Part shown: piece by piece, positions 16,524-24,648 of the stretch
Layout of the letters: the number at the start of each line of letters is the position of its first letter
Numbering within the stretch: position 1 is the first letter of the stretch
DNA from: Pedobacter borealis DSM 19626
GTDB taxonomy: Bacteria > Bacteroidota > Bacteroidia > Sphingobacteriales > Sphingobacteriaceae
Reading direction: 5' to 3'
Assembly: GCF_000708285.2 (NCBI RefSeq)
Contig: NZ_JAUG01000003.1
Coordinates: 1 to 64,000, forward strand
DNA: 64,000 bases
Translations under genes and position numbers: made by a program
The notes under the pieces: generated by a model
Database searches by the model: none
What the model was told of the DNA's origin: nothing
Seen by the model: the letters and a program-made list of their open reading frames with translations, nothing else

Positions 16524-16859
16524 TTACAGTTCTTCTGCCAGGTTTACCAAAAAACCTTTAAGTTTTTCTAACGAATCTATAATCTTTTGATTCTCTCTAA
16601 CACCTGTTTTATTATTCTTTAAATAGTCTTTGGCACCTTTTAATGTAAATCCTTTTTCATCCACAAGGTTGAAGATGATCTTTAGGTTTTCGATGTCTTC
16701 TGGAGTAAAAAGACGGTTGCCTTTTTTATTTTTCTTGGGCTGTAGGATATCGAATTCCTTTTCGTAAAAACGGATCTGTGATGCGTTAACATTAAACATT
16801 TCAGTCACTTCGCCCATGGTATAATACATTTTATTAATGTCTCTTTCTTTATACGGCAT
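16524..16859 (-). CDS. MerR family transcriptional regulator
   Basis: A 111-residue DNA-binding protein. Residues of about 11-80 form the MerR winged helix (YYTMGEVTEMFNVNASQIRFYEKEF, shown in part), with the wing segment NRLFTPEDIENLK. The short C-terminus is a helix and has no metal-binding cysteine cluster, so it is not a classical mercury or copper sensor. It diverges from alaS; its own -7 element TACATTTG lies at 16907-16914. Single-domain MerR genes next to alaS are common in Bacteroidota by recollection; the target is unknown. Confidence 0.88.
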   Translation of the reverse strand: MPYKERDINKMYYTMGEVTEMFNVNASQIRFYEKEFDILQPKKNKKGNRLFTPEDIENLKIIFNLVDEKGFTLKGAKDYLKNNKTGVRENQKIIDSLEKLKGFLVNLAEEL

Positions 16860-16906
16860 ATTTTGTGCTTGATTATGAGTGTCTTATATCGATTAATTAA
16901 AGTATT

Positions 16907-16914
16907 CAAATGTA
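16907..16914 (-). promoter_or_regulatory. Predicted merR promoter -7 element
   Basis: On the minus strand the sequence is TACATTTG, a perfect TAnnTTTG match, 48 bp from the merR ATG. Confidence 0.6.
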
Positions 16915-16947
16915 GCTCGATTTTTCCTTAATAACGCAATAAAATTT

Positions 16948-16955
16948 TAATTTTG
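16948..16955 (+). promoter_or_regulatory. Predicted alaS promoter -7 element
   Basis: TAATTTTG is a perfect TAnnTTTG match ending 20 bp before the alaS ATG at 16976, giving a leader of about 15 nt. It is back to back with the merR element. Confidence 0.65.
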
Positions 16956-16975
16956 TTCCCTCCAATAATATTGAA

Positions 16976-19615
16976 ATGACAGCAAAAGAGATTAGACAGG
17001 CATTCCTTAGTTTTTTTGAATCGAAACAACATCATGTTGTTCCTTCCGCACCAATTGTGGTTAAAAACGACCCTACTTTAATGTTTACCAATGCGGGTAT
17101 GAACCAGTTTAAGGATCTGTTTTTGGGAGAAGCGGCCATAAAATATTCTCGAGTTGCTGATACACAACGTTGTTTACGTGTTTCGGGCAAACATAACGAT
17201 CTGGAAGAAGTAGGTATTGATACTTACCACCACACCATGTTCGAAATGTTGGGTAATTGGAGTTTTGGCGATTATTTCAAAAAAGAAGCCATTGCCTGGA
17301 GTTGGGAGTTATTGACCGAGGTTTACAAAATCCCGAAAGAAAAATTATATGTTACCTACTTTGAAGGCGACGAAAAAGAAGGTCTGGAAAAAGATCAGGA
17401 AGCTTACGATCTTTGGAAACAATATGTTGATGAAAGCCATATTTTACCCGGAAATAAAAAAGACAACTTCTGGGAAATGGGCGATACCGGACCATGCGGA
17501 CCATGTTCTGAAATCCATGTAGATTGCCGTACTGATGAAGAAAAAGCTTTAGTTGATGGTGCTACTTTAGTAAATGCCGATCATCCTCAGGTAATCGAGA
17601 TCTGGAATAATGTATTTATGCAGTTTAACCGTTTAAAAAATGGTTCTTTGCAAAGTTTACCAGCTAAACACGTTGATACAGGAATGGGCTTTGAGCGTTT
17701 GGTACGTGTTTTACAGGAAAAAACTTCTAACTACGATACAGATGTTTTCCAGCCGATGATTCAGTTTATTGCAGAAAAATCGGGGATTAAATATGGTGCT
17801 GATGAGAAAACCGATATCGCTATGCGTGTTATGGCCGATCACATCCGTGCCATTTCTTTTGTTATTGCCGATGGTCAGTTACCTTCCAATAATAAAGCGG
17901 GTTATGTAATCCGCAGGATTTTACGCCGGGCCGTACGTTATGCTTATACTTTCTTAAACTTTAAAGAGCCATTCTTAAATCAATTGGTTCCTTTATTGGC
18001 TGAGCAATTTAAAGGTGTATTTGAGGAACTGATTTCGCAACAGGATTTCGTTCAGAAAGTAGTGCTGGAAGAAGAAGTTTCTTTCTTGAGGACTTTAGAA
18101 AAAGGTATAAAGATTTTTGATGATTATATCTTTAGGGTAACTGCAATTACGCACCCTGATAAATTTAAGGAAGTAGAAGCACACGTAGCTTTTGAATTAT
18201 CAGATACATTTGGTTTTCCGATCGATTTAACGGAATTAATGGCTAAAGAAAAGGGGTTAACTGTTGATCTGGTTGGATACGAACAGGCTTTGAAAAAGCA
18301 AAAAGACGATAGTCGTGCCGCAACAGCCATTGATACAGGCGATTGGATTGTCGTAAACACAGAAGACCAAAGCGAGTTTGTAGGTTACGATGATTTAGAA
18401 ATCGAAACAGAAATTTTAAAATACCGTAAAGTAAAAGCTAAGGGTAAAGAACAGTTCCAGATTGTTTTACGCCAAACACCTTTTTACGCCGAAAGTGGTG
18501 GTCAGGTAGGAGATACCGGCCGATTAGAAGACCACAGTCGGCAGTTTTGGGTAGACATTACCGATACCAAAAAAGAAAATGGCTTAACCGTTCATTTCAC
18601 CGATATTTTGCCCGATAATTTAGAAGGTAAATTTTGGGCTGTTGTAGATGAAGATAAACGTGTTTTAACTGAAGATAACCACTCTGCCACACACTTACTG
18701 CATGCGGCCCTTAAACAGGTTTTAGGCAAACATGTTAATCAGAAAGGTTCGTTGGTGAATGCAGACTACTTACGTTTCGATTTTTCTCACTTTGCTAAAG
18801 TTTCTGATGAGGAATTAGCACAGATTGAGGTAATTGTGAATCAGAAAATCCGCCAGAATATTAAGTTAAAGGAGCAACGCAACGTTCCTTATCAAGATGC
18901 CATTGAAAGCGGTGTAACGGCTTTATTTGGCGAAAAATATGGCGATTTTGTGCGTATGATTACTTTTGACGACCATTTCTCTAAAGAACTTTGCGGTGGT
19001 ACACACGTAAAAGCTACCGGGCAGATCGGTTCATTCAAAATTGTTTCTGAAAGTGCTGTAGCAGCTGGGGTTCGCCGTATCGAGGCCATTACTGCTGATA
19101 AAGCTGAACAATATTTCTTGGACCAAAGAAAAGAGCTTGGTCATTTAAAAGCATTGTTAAACGGAAGTAAAGATTTATCCACATCTGTTCAGGCCTTATT
19201 AGATGAAAATGCAAAACTGAAAAAAGAAATTGAAAAGTCGACAATAGAACGGGTAAATACCTTAAAACATGAAATCGTTCATCATGTTAGAGGAATTAAT
19301 GGCATTAACTTGATTGCTAAACATATTGATCTGCAGAGCGCTGATGCAGTTAAAAATCTGGCTTTCTCTTTGAAAGATATGGTTGACAACCTGTTTCTGG
19401 TTTTTACTACAGAAATTGATGGCAAGCCGGGAATAACAGTAATGCTTTCTGATCACCTGGTGAAAAAGGGATTAAATGCTTCTAATATTGTTCGCGAGTT
19501 GGGTAAAGAAATTCAGGGTGGTGGCGGTGGACAACCGTTTTATGCTACTGCAGGGGGTAAAAACCCATCAGGATTAAAAGTTGTTTTAGAAAAAGCCGAA
19601 AGTTTTATTCCTTAG
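16976..19615 (+). CDS. alaS: Alanyl-tRNA synthetase
   Basis: An 879-residue class II synthetase that charges tRNA-Ala, of the normal length. The N-terminal catalytic core has PTLMFTNAGMNQFKD, RCLRVSGKHNDLEEVG and the HHTMFEMLGNWSFGDYFK segment. The editing domain carries HSATHLLHAAL and the CGGTHV zinc-type motif, and the C-terminal DHHA1-like domain ends in the GGGGGQPFYATAGGK glycine-rich motif, so all three functional regions are intact. It is transcribed alone from a clear promoter and followed by a REP-like repeat and a terminator. Confidence 0.98.
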   Translation: MTAKEIRQAFLSFFESKQHHVVPSAPIVVKNDPTLMFTNAGMNQFKDLFLGEAAIKYSRVADTQRCLRVSGKHNDLEEVGIDTYHHTMFEMLGNWSFGDYFKKEAIAWSWELLTEVYKIPKEKLYVTYFEGDEKEGLEKDQEAYDLWKQYVDESHILPGNKKDNFWEMGDTGPCGPCSEIHVDCRTDEEKALVDGATLVNADHPQVIEIWNNVFMQFNRLKNGSLQSLPAKHVDTGMGFERLVRVLQEKTSNYDTDVFQPMIQFIAEKSGIKYGADEKTDIAMRVMADHIRAISFVIADGQLPSNNKAGYVIRRILRRAVRYAYTFLNFKEPFLNQLVPLLAEQFKGVFEELISQQDFVQKVVLEEEVSFLRTLEKGIKIFDDYIFRVTAITHPDKFKEVEAHVAFELSDTFGFPIDLTELMAKEKGLTVDLVGYEQALKKQKDDSRAATAIDTGDWIVVNTEDQSEFVGYDDLEIETEILKYRKVKAKGKEQFQIVLRQTPFYAESGGQVGDTGRLEDHSRQFWVDITDTKKENGLTVHFTDILPDNLEGKFWAVVDEDKRVLTEDNHSATHLLHAALKQVLGKHVNQKGSLVNADYLRFDFSHFAKVSDEELAQIEVIVNQKIRQNIKLKEQRNVPYQDAIESGVTALFGEKYGDFVRMITFDDHFSKELCGGTHVKATGQIGSFKIVSESAVAAGVRRIEAITADKAEQYFLDQRKELGHLKALLNGSKDLSTSVQALLDENAKLKKEIEKSTIERVNTLKHEIVHHVRGINGINLIAKHIDLQSADAVKNLAFSLKDMVDNLFLVFTTEIDGKPGITVMLSDHLVKKGLNASNIVRELGKEIQGGGGGQPFYATAGGKNPSGLKVVLEKAESFIP

Positions 19616-19621
19616 GAAATC

Positions 19622-19663
19622 GTCATTGCGAGGAGGCTTTTTCAGCCAACGAAGCAATCTTAT
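19622..19663. repeat. GTCATTGCGAGG-type repeat
   Basis: GTCATTGCGAGGAGGC followed by CGAAGCAATCTT, one half of the repeat that occurs as an inverted pair at 46287-46379. Confidence 0.75.
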
Positions 19664-19677
19664 AAAACAGATTTAAT

Positions 19678-19707
19678 AAAAAAGAGGCTCTGGAGCCTCC
19701 TTTTTTA
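19678..19707. terminator. Bidirectional terminator after alaS
   Basis: The stem GAGGCTC/GAGCCTC is flanked by an A run and a T run. It lies between convergent alaS and the first secreted paralog. Confidence 0.88.
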
Positions 19708-19709
19708 TT

Positions 19710-20213
19710 TTAATGTCTTCCATGTTTTTCTCTGTGTCCTCTAGAGAATAAGCTTGAATTTACATTTCTATCATGATATCTATTATCTCCACGATAAGAT
19801 CTGTAATTATTTCTTGGCGAGCTATAACGTACCCGGTTTCCACCACCGTAAGATGAACGGTAATAATTATCATGATTTGAATATCTTACCCTGTGTGTGT
19901 TGTAACTACGAAATGGAGTATTGCCATAAACCACCACTTTTCTTCCGTGATGCAGATCGTAACCTCTATATCTCGCTGGTAAATACCTTGATCTTGTCCA
20001 TCTGTTTCCACTTAAATAAACAAACTGCCTTTGAGGGACATAATAATAAGACTGTACTTCAGGAAGGTAGTAATAATCAACGCTTTGATAACCAGCAGGA
20101 ACCCAGGTAGGTTGAGCGCCAATATTTACGTTAATACTCACCTGAGCGTTAGATTGATTAGATGTTAAAGCCACGATACCTAAAATCGCGGAGATGATAA
20201 ATAACTTTTTCAT
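19710..20213 (-). CDS. Secreted hypothetical protein, tandem paralog 1
   Basis: A 167-residue exported protein with a signal peptide ending SNQSNAQ. The mature N-terminus VSINVNIGAQPTWVPAGY is followed by an aromatic block with YYYLPEVQSYYYVP, QFVYLSGNRW and a basic, tyrosine- and arginine-rich tail (repeated YRS, RNNYRS and HRE segments). Two paralogs with the same architecture lie immediately upstream on the same strand. I do not recognise a named domain; the pattern suggests an envelope protein. Each paralog has its own terminator, so expression may be separate. Confidence 0.75.
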   Translation of the reverse strand: MKKLFIISAILGIVALTSNQSNAQVSINVNIGAQPTWVPAGYQSVDYYYLPEVQSYYYVPQRQFVYLSGNRWTRSRYLPARYRGYDLHHGRKVVVYGNTPFRSYNTHRVRYSNHDNYYRSSYGGGNRVRYSSPRNNYRSYRGDNRYHDRNVNSSLFSRGHREKHGRH

Positions 20214-20290
20214 AATAATCTATTTTATTTGTGTGTACTTCAACAATTCAAACGCTGTGCCAAAACTTCTATTGTAACAGATATATAAAA

Positions 20291-20316
20291 AAAGGAGTCT
20301 CTTTCGAAACTCCTTT
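20291..20316. terminator. Hairpin between paralogs 1 and 2
   Basis: AAAGGAGT pairs with ACTCCTTT, preceded by an A run that becomes a U run in the minus-strand transcript of paralog 2. Confidence 0.75.
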
Positions 20317-20337
20317 ATAAACATATAAAGTTAAAGG

Positions 20338-20853
20338 TTAGTGTTTTTCTTTACCGTTTCCGTGGCCTTTATCATTTCCATGGCCCTTACCGTTATTTCC
20401 TTTTCCATAAATCTTTTTAGCCTGTCCTGGAGGCATGCCATGAGGATGTCCTTTTACGACATAATATTTTCTATCACGGCTATCCCTAATTACAAATTGC
20501 CCTTTATTACCTTTATATTTTGCATACTTTACCTTATCATTCCTGAAATTCAAATAGGGTTTAGGCGAATTGATCACAACTTTATAACCATTATACAGAT
20601 CGTAATTCCCGTATCTCGAAGGTAAAGAATTGGCAAAAACCCATTCGTTTCCGTTTAAATAAACAAACTGTTTTTGTGGAACATAATAATAACTTTCTAC
20701 GTCAGGAAGATAGTAATAATCAACATGATCATAACCCGTTGGTCCCCAAAGTGGTTGCGAACCAATGTTAACATTAACATTTAACTGTGCTTTCGCAGGG
20801 ATGCTGAACAATGAAACCATCATCACTACAGCAACTAAAAATAATCTTTTCAT
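20338..20853 (-). CDS. Secreted hypothetical protein, tandem paralog 2
   Basis: A 171-residue exported protein, starting at the ATG at 20853, which is preferred over the TTG two codons upstream. The signal peptide is MKRLFLVAVVMMVSLFSIPAKAQ. The mature part repeats the family pattern LNVNVNIGSQPLWGPTGY, YYYLPDVESYYYVP, QFVYLNGNEW, then DSRDRKYYVVKGHP and a glycine-, histidine- and lysine-rich tail. It is closer to paralog 3 than to paralog 1 (both share the KYYVVKGHP block). Function unknown. Confidence 0.75.
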   Translation of the reverse strand: MKRLFLVAVVMMVSLFSIPAKAQLNVNVNIGSQPLWGPTGYDHVDYYYLPDVESYYYVPQKQFVYLNGNEWVFANSLPSRYGNYDLYNGYKVVINSPKPYLNFRNDKVKYAKYKGNKGQFVIRDSRDRKYYVVKGHPHGMPPGQAKKIYGKGNNGKGHGNDKGHGNGKEKH

Positions 20854-20915
20854 AATCAATTCATTTAGTGTTTTCTATTTATAGCCAAACCACGTGCCAA
20901 AAGCAAGTAAACCAT

Positions 20916-20941
20916 AAAGGAGCCCCTCTCAAAGCTCCTTT
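20916..20941. terminator. Hairpin between paralogs 2 and 3
   Basis: AAAGGAGC pairs with GCTCCTTT, nearly the same stem as the hairpin at 20291, as expected if gene and terminator were duplicated together. Confidence 0.72.
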
Positions 20942-20962
20942 ATTTACAACTAAATATTAATA

Positions 20963-21532
20963 TTAATGGCGCTCGTTACCACGGCCTTGACTGTTATTTC
21001 TTTCAGGACGGCCATTCCCACCTCTGTTATCAGTTTTGTGTTCATTGTTGCGGGCAGGACTTGAATTTTGATTTACCCTTACAACAGTTTTCTCCCTACG
21101 CATAGGGCGATTATTATTAATTACTACAGTTTTGTTCCCATTATAGTTCGGATGTCCTTTAACTACATAATATTTGGTATCACGACTATCTCTTATAATA
21201 CCTTGGCGACCACCATAATTTTTATATTTGCTGTATTTGGTTACATAAATATTGTTTCTTAAATATGGTTTTGGCTCATTGATTACCACTTTATAGGCGC
21301 GGTATAAATCAAAGTTCCTATATTGAGCAGGCAAGCTGTTTCCCCAAACCCAACGTCCGCCATTCGAGTAAATGTATTGTGCAGAAGGCACATTATAATA
21401 GGCATCTATATCAGGAAAATAATAATAATTTACATGATTATATCCTGTTGGGCCCCAAACTGGCTGAGAACCAATATTGATATTTAAGCTAACCTGTGCT
21501 TTTGTATTGTTTACGCTGAATAATGAAACCAT
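20963..21532 (-). CDS. Secreted hypothetical protein, tandem paralog 3, start codon altered
   Basis: From the first standard start at 21532 this is 189 residues with only a remnant of a signal peptide (MVSLFSVNNTKAQ). The frame continues upstream for eleven codons that match the paralog 2 signal peptide (KKLVLFAAVLMVSLFS against KRLFLVAVVMMVSLFS), and the codon aligned with the paralog ATG is ATA at 21563-21565. The gene is therefore either started at ATA or has lost its proper start. The mature protein shows the family pattern with KYYVVKGHP and ends in an Arg/Asn-rich low-complexity tail. Confidence 0.7.
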   Translation of the reverse strand: MVSLFSVNNTKAQVSLNINIGSQPVWGPTGYNHVNYYYFPDIDAYYNVPSAQYIYSNGGRWVWGNSLPAQYRNFDLYRAYKVVINEPKPYLRNNIYVTKYSKYKNYGGRQGIIRDSRDTKYYVVKGHPNYNGNKTVVINNNRPMRREKTVVRVNQNSSPARNNEHKTDNRGGNGRPERNNSQGRGNERH

Positions 21533-21677
21533 CAGAACTGCAGCAAATAAAACTAACTTTTTTATAATGTTTTTTAATTAAAGGTTTCTTTTGTGTGTTT
21601 ACCGATAGACAAACTCAATAGGTTCTGGTTTAACCAGAGTCATCCGATTTAACATTCTTTAACGATTGTATAGGCTA

Positions 21678-21707
21678 TTGAGTAATTTTACTCAGTTCAT
21701 TGAGTAA
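21678..21707. promoter_or_regulatory. TTGAGTAA operator-like element, distal copy
   Basis: A palindrome at 21678-21695 (TTGAGTAATTTTACTCAG) with a further half-site TTGAGTAA starting exactly 22 bp after the palindrome start. The same arrangement recurs at 21845-21874. The surrounding 21566-21884 stretch has no gene. Confidence 0.65.
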
Positions 21708-21844
21708 TTTGTAAAAATAATCATAACTATCTTATTAACAGTTATTTGTTTATTAATTTTTAATATGAAAACAAGCAGATAATACCATTTCTTATTAGAA
21801 TTATTTAATTAGAACTTAGTGATCGTTTTGAATTACTAAGTACA

Positions 21845-21874
21845 TTGAGTAATTTTACTCAATATTTTGAGTAA
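21845..21874. promoter_or_regulatory. TTGAGTAA operator-like element, proximal copy
   Basis: A perfect palindrome TTGAGTAATTTTACTCAA at 21845-21862 with a half-site TTGAGTAA at 21867, again offset by 22 bp. It ends 10 bp before the ATPase ATG, a position suited to repression. Confidence 0.68.
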
Positions 21875-21884
21875 ATTGTTAAAT

Positions 21885-23072
21885 ATGTTCCAAAGATCTT
21901 ATTTACAGAAACTTGTAAAGGTTATGAATGAACCAAAAAGGTTTATTCAAGTGCTTGTGGGCCCTAGGCAAATAGGCAAAACAACATTGATCAGTCAATT
22001 GGTCAAGGAAATTGATACACCTTGTATATTCGAATCTGCAGATGCTGTTGCTGCTTCAGATAGAACTTGGATAGAGCTGATATGGTTTAATACAAGAGAA
22101 CTACTAAAAGAACCTGGGGTTAATGAATATTTGCTTGTAATTGACGAAATTCAGAAAATTGATAACTGGAGTGAAATTGTGAAGCGCTTATGGGATGAAG
22201 ACATGCGAAATGGGCTAAACTTAAAAGTAATTTTATTGGGATCTTCCAGACTGCTGATTCAACAGGGATTAACAGAATCATTAGCAGGAAGGTTCGAATT
22301 AACCTATTTAGGGCATTGGAGCTTTGCTGAAATGGAAAATGCTTTTGGTTTTACTGCCGAACAATACGTTTGGTTTGGTGGCTACCCGGGCGCTGCAGAT
22401 TTAATCAACGACGAAGAGCGATGGAAAAACTATGTCTCGAATGCTTTAATAGAAACCAGTATTTCAAAAGACATTTTAATGCTAACCCGTGTAGACAAGC
22501 CTGCTTTAATGAAACGCTTGTTTGAATTGGGCTGTTTATATTCCAGTCAGATCCTCTCTTTCACCAAAATATTAGGTCAACTCTCCGATGCAGGCAATAC
22601 CACAACATTGTCGCATTATTTGCAATTATTAGATACAGCCGGTTTACTGGGTGGTATTGAAAAATTTGCGGCTGATGTGATCCGTAAACGTTCATCCAGT
22701 CCAAAATTCCAGGTGCATAATAATGCTTTGGTAAGCGCGCAAAGAAATGAATTCTTTGGAGAGATAAAAAAACAGCCAGCAGAATGGGGGAGGATGGTAG
22801 AGTCATCTATAGGTGCGCATTTATTAAACTCTTCATTTGTAGAAGGTTATAAAGTATTTTATTGGCGACATAGAAACGATGAAGTAGATTTTATTTTAGA
22901 GAAACGAGGTAAAATAATTGGTATAGAAGTTAAAAGTACAGGCCATGTTACCGGTACTTCGGGAATGGATGCTTTTAGCAAAATGTACAAGCCTGATAAA
23001 ATACTTTTAGTTGGAGCAGGAGGATTGCCTTGGCAGGAGTTTCTAAAAATTTCTCCATCAAGCCTTTTTTAA
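21885..23072 (+). CDS. AAA family ATPase with DUF4143 domain
   Basis: A 395-residue P-loop ATPase (AAA_14 plus DUF4143). Walker A is GPRQIGKTT near residue 30, Walker B is YLLVIDEIQKI, and the sensor region reads VILLGSSRLL. The C-terminal half carries the DUF4143 pattern, ending with YWRHRNDEVDFILEKRGKIIGIEVKS, a D-ExK nuclease-like signature. The ATG at 21885 is preferred to the TTG at 21867, which lies within the operator element. The family is widespread and patchy in distribution, and its biological role is not established. The duplicated palindromes upstream suggest tight control. Confidence 0.85.
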   Translation: MFQRSYLQKLVKVMNEPKRFIQVLVGPRQIGKTTLISQLVKEIDTPCIFESADAVAASDRTWIELIWFNTRELLKEPGVNEYLLVIDEIQKIDNWSEIVKRLWDEDMRNGLNLKVILLGSSRLLIQQGLTESLAGRFELTYLGHWSFAEMENAFGFTAEQYVWFGGYPGAADLINDEERWKNYVSNALIETSISKDILMLTRVDKPALMKRLFELGCLYSSQILSFTKILGQLSDAGNTTTLSHYLQLLDTAGLLGGIEKFAADVIRKRSSSPKFQVHNNALVSAQRNEFFGEIKKQPAEWGRMVESSIGAHLLNSSFVEGYKVFYWRHRNDEVDFILEKRGKIIGIEVKSTGHVTGTSGMDAFSKMYKPDKILLVGAGGLPWQEFLKISPSSLF

Positions 23073-23091
23073 CGAAAGACTAAATAATAAC

Positions 23092-23099
23092 TATATTTG
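23092..23099 (+). promoter_or_regulatory. Predicted gatB promoter -7 element
   Basis: TATATTTG is a perfect TAnnTTTG match. The roughly 80-nt leader that follows contains an inverted repeat CCACAGATT/AATCTGTGG at 23115-23153. Confidence 0.6.
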
Positions 23100-23184
23100 A
23101 CACATTAATATTTAACCACAGATTAAATCTGCACTAGGTATAAAATCTGTGGTTAATAAAACTTATAATAACACGAAGCTTTAA

Positions 23185-24648
23185 ATGCCTTTACAAGAAA
23201 CAAGCCCCCAAACTGCTTTCGAACTCGTTTCAGGACTAGAAATCCACGTTCAGTTAAACACCAACACTAAAATATTTTCTGCTGACAGTGCATCTTTCGG
23301 GGCTTTACCCAATCAAAATATATCTACGGTTTCGCTGGCATTGCCTGGAGCCTTACCGAAGTTAAATAAAGAAGTAGTAGCAAAAGCCATCCGTATCGGT
23401 CTGGCTTTAAACTGTACCATTAACCAGACCAACCATTTTGATAGGAAAAACTATTTCTATGCCGACTTGCCAAAAGGTTATCAGATTACGCAGGACAATC
23501 AACCCATCTGTGTAAATGGTTTTCTGGAGCTGCAACTGGCTGATGGTTCTACGAAGAAAATCGGAATCAATCGCATTCACCTGGAAGAAGATGCCGGAAA
23601 AAGTATCCATGATCAGGATGACAACTATTCGTTGGTTGATTTGAACCGTGCGGGTGTGCCTTTAATCGAAATTGTAACCGAACCCGATATTCGCAGTTCG
23701 GAAGAAGCATCTGTTTTATTAAGCGAAATCAGGAAACTGGTGAGGCATTTAAATGTAAGCGATGGTAATATGGAAGAAGGTAGTTTGCGCTGCGATGCCA
23801 ATATTTCTATACGCCCACAGGGCACTACCGAATTTGGAACACGTTGCGAAGTAAAAAACCTAAACTCGATGCGTAATGTACGTAGAGCGATGGATTTCGA
23901 ATTTGGTCGTCAGGTAGAAGTGATTAGCAATGGAGGAAGAATTATTCAGAGCACATTGAATTTTGATGCTGATAAAGGCACTACATCACCGATGCGCACT
24001 AAAGAAGAAGCGAATGATTACCGTTATTTTTCAGATCCGGATCTGCAACCCATTTATATTTCTGATGATTGGTTAGCAGAGATTAAATCTTTGATGCCGG
24101 CTTTACCAAATGAAATTTCTCAGCAGATGGTTGCCGACTTTGGGATCAGTAAAGCTGATGCGGCTCTTTTTGCCGAAGATTTAGATCTGTTAAACTACTT
24201 TAACCAGGCACAATCAGTCGTTCACAATAAAAAAAGCTTAATTAATTGGTTAATTGGTCCGATTAGAGCTGTTTTAAATGAAAAAGGGATTACGATCTCT
24301 GATTTCAAAGTCAATCCAGCACAACTGGCACAAGCTATCAATCTGGTTGATGATAAAAAAATCACACAGCAAATTGCCATCCAACAATTATTACCAGCTG
24401 TTGAGCTGGAAGAAAATGCAAAAGTTAATGATTTGGCACAGTCATTAAACTTATTGATCTCTGAAAACGGAGACGAATTAAGTAGTTTTATTGAGGAAGT
24501 GTTAAATAAATATCCGCAACAGGTAGAAGCGTACAAGAAAGGCAAAAAGGGCGTTTTAGGTTTGTTTGTTGGCGATGTAATGAAATTAGCCAAAGGAAAA
24601 GCTGATGCTAAAAAATTAAATGAATTAATACTTGAAAAACTGAAATAA
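23185..24648 (+). CDS. gatB: Aspartyl/glutamyl-tRNA amidotransferase subunit B
   Basis: A 487-residue GatB, the subunit that binds and phosphorylates misacylated Glu-tRNA-Gln or Asp-tRNA-Asn for transamidation. The N-terminal catalytic cradle starts FELVSGLEIHVQLNT, with HFDRKNYFYADLPKGYQI and EEDAGKS segments; the C-terminal tRNA-binding tail (YqeY-like) ends GDVMKLAKGKADAKKLNELI. Length and motifs are normal. Its TAA overlaps the ATG of the TlpA lipoprotein gene, so that gene is probably coupled. GatA and GatC are not in the window. Confidence 0.97.
   Translation: MPLQETSPQTAFELVSGLEIHVQLNTNTKIFSADSASFGALPNQNISTVSLALPGALPKLNKEVVAKAIRIGLALNCTINQTNHFDRKNYFYADLPKGYQITQDNQPICVNGFLELQLADGSTKKIGINRIHLEEDAGKSIHDQDDNYSLVDLNRAGVPLIEIVTEPDIRSSEEASVLLSEIRKLVRHLNVSDGNMEEGSLRCDANISIRPQGTTEFGTRCEVKNLNSMRNVRRAMDFEFGRQVEVISNGGRIIQSTLNFDADKGTTSPMRTKEEANDYRYFSDPDLQPIYISDDWLAEIKSLMPALPNEISQQMVADFGISKADAALFAEDLDLLNYFNQAQSVVHNKKSLINWLIGPIRAVLNEKGITISDFKVNPAQLAQAINLVDDKKITQQIAIQQLLPAVELEENAKVNDLAQSLNLLISENGDELSSFIEEVLNKYPQQVEAYKKGKKGVLGLFVGDVMKLAKGKADAKKLNELILEKLK

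Noticed and set aside
19754-20110. A 118-codon plus-strand frame
   Set aside because: It is antisense to the first secreted paralog, which has a signal peptide and paralogs.
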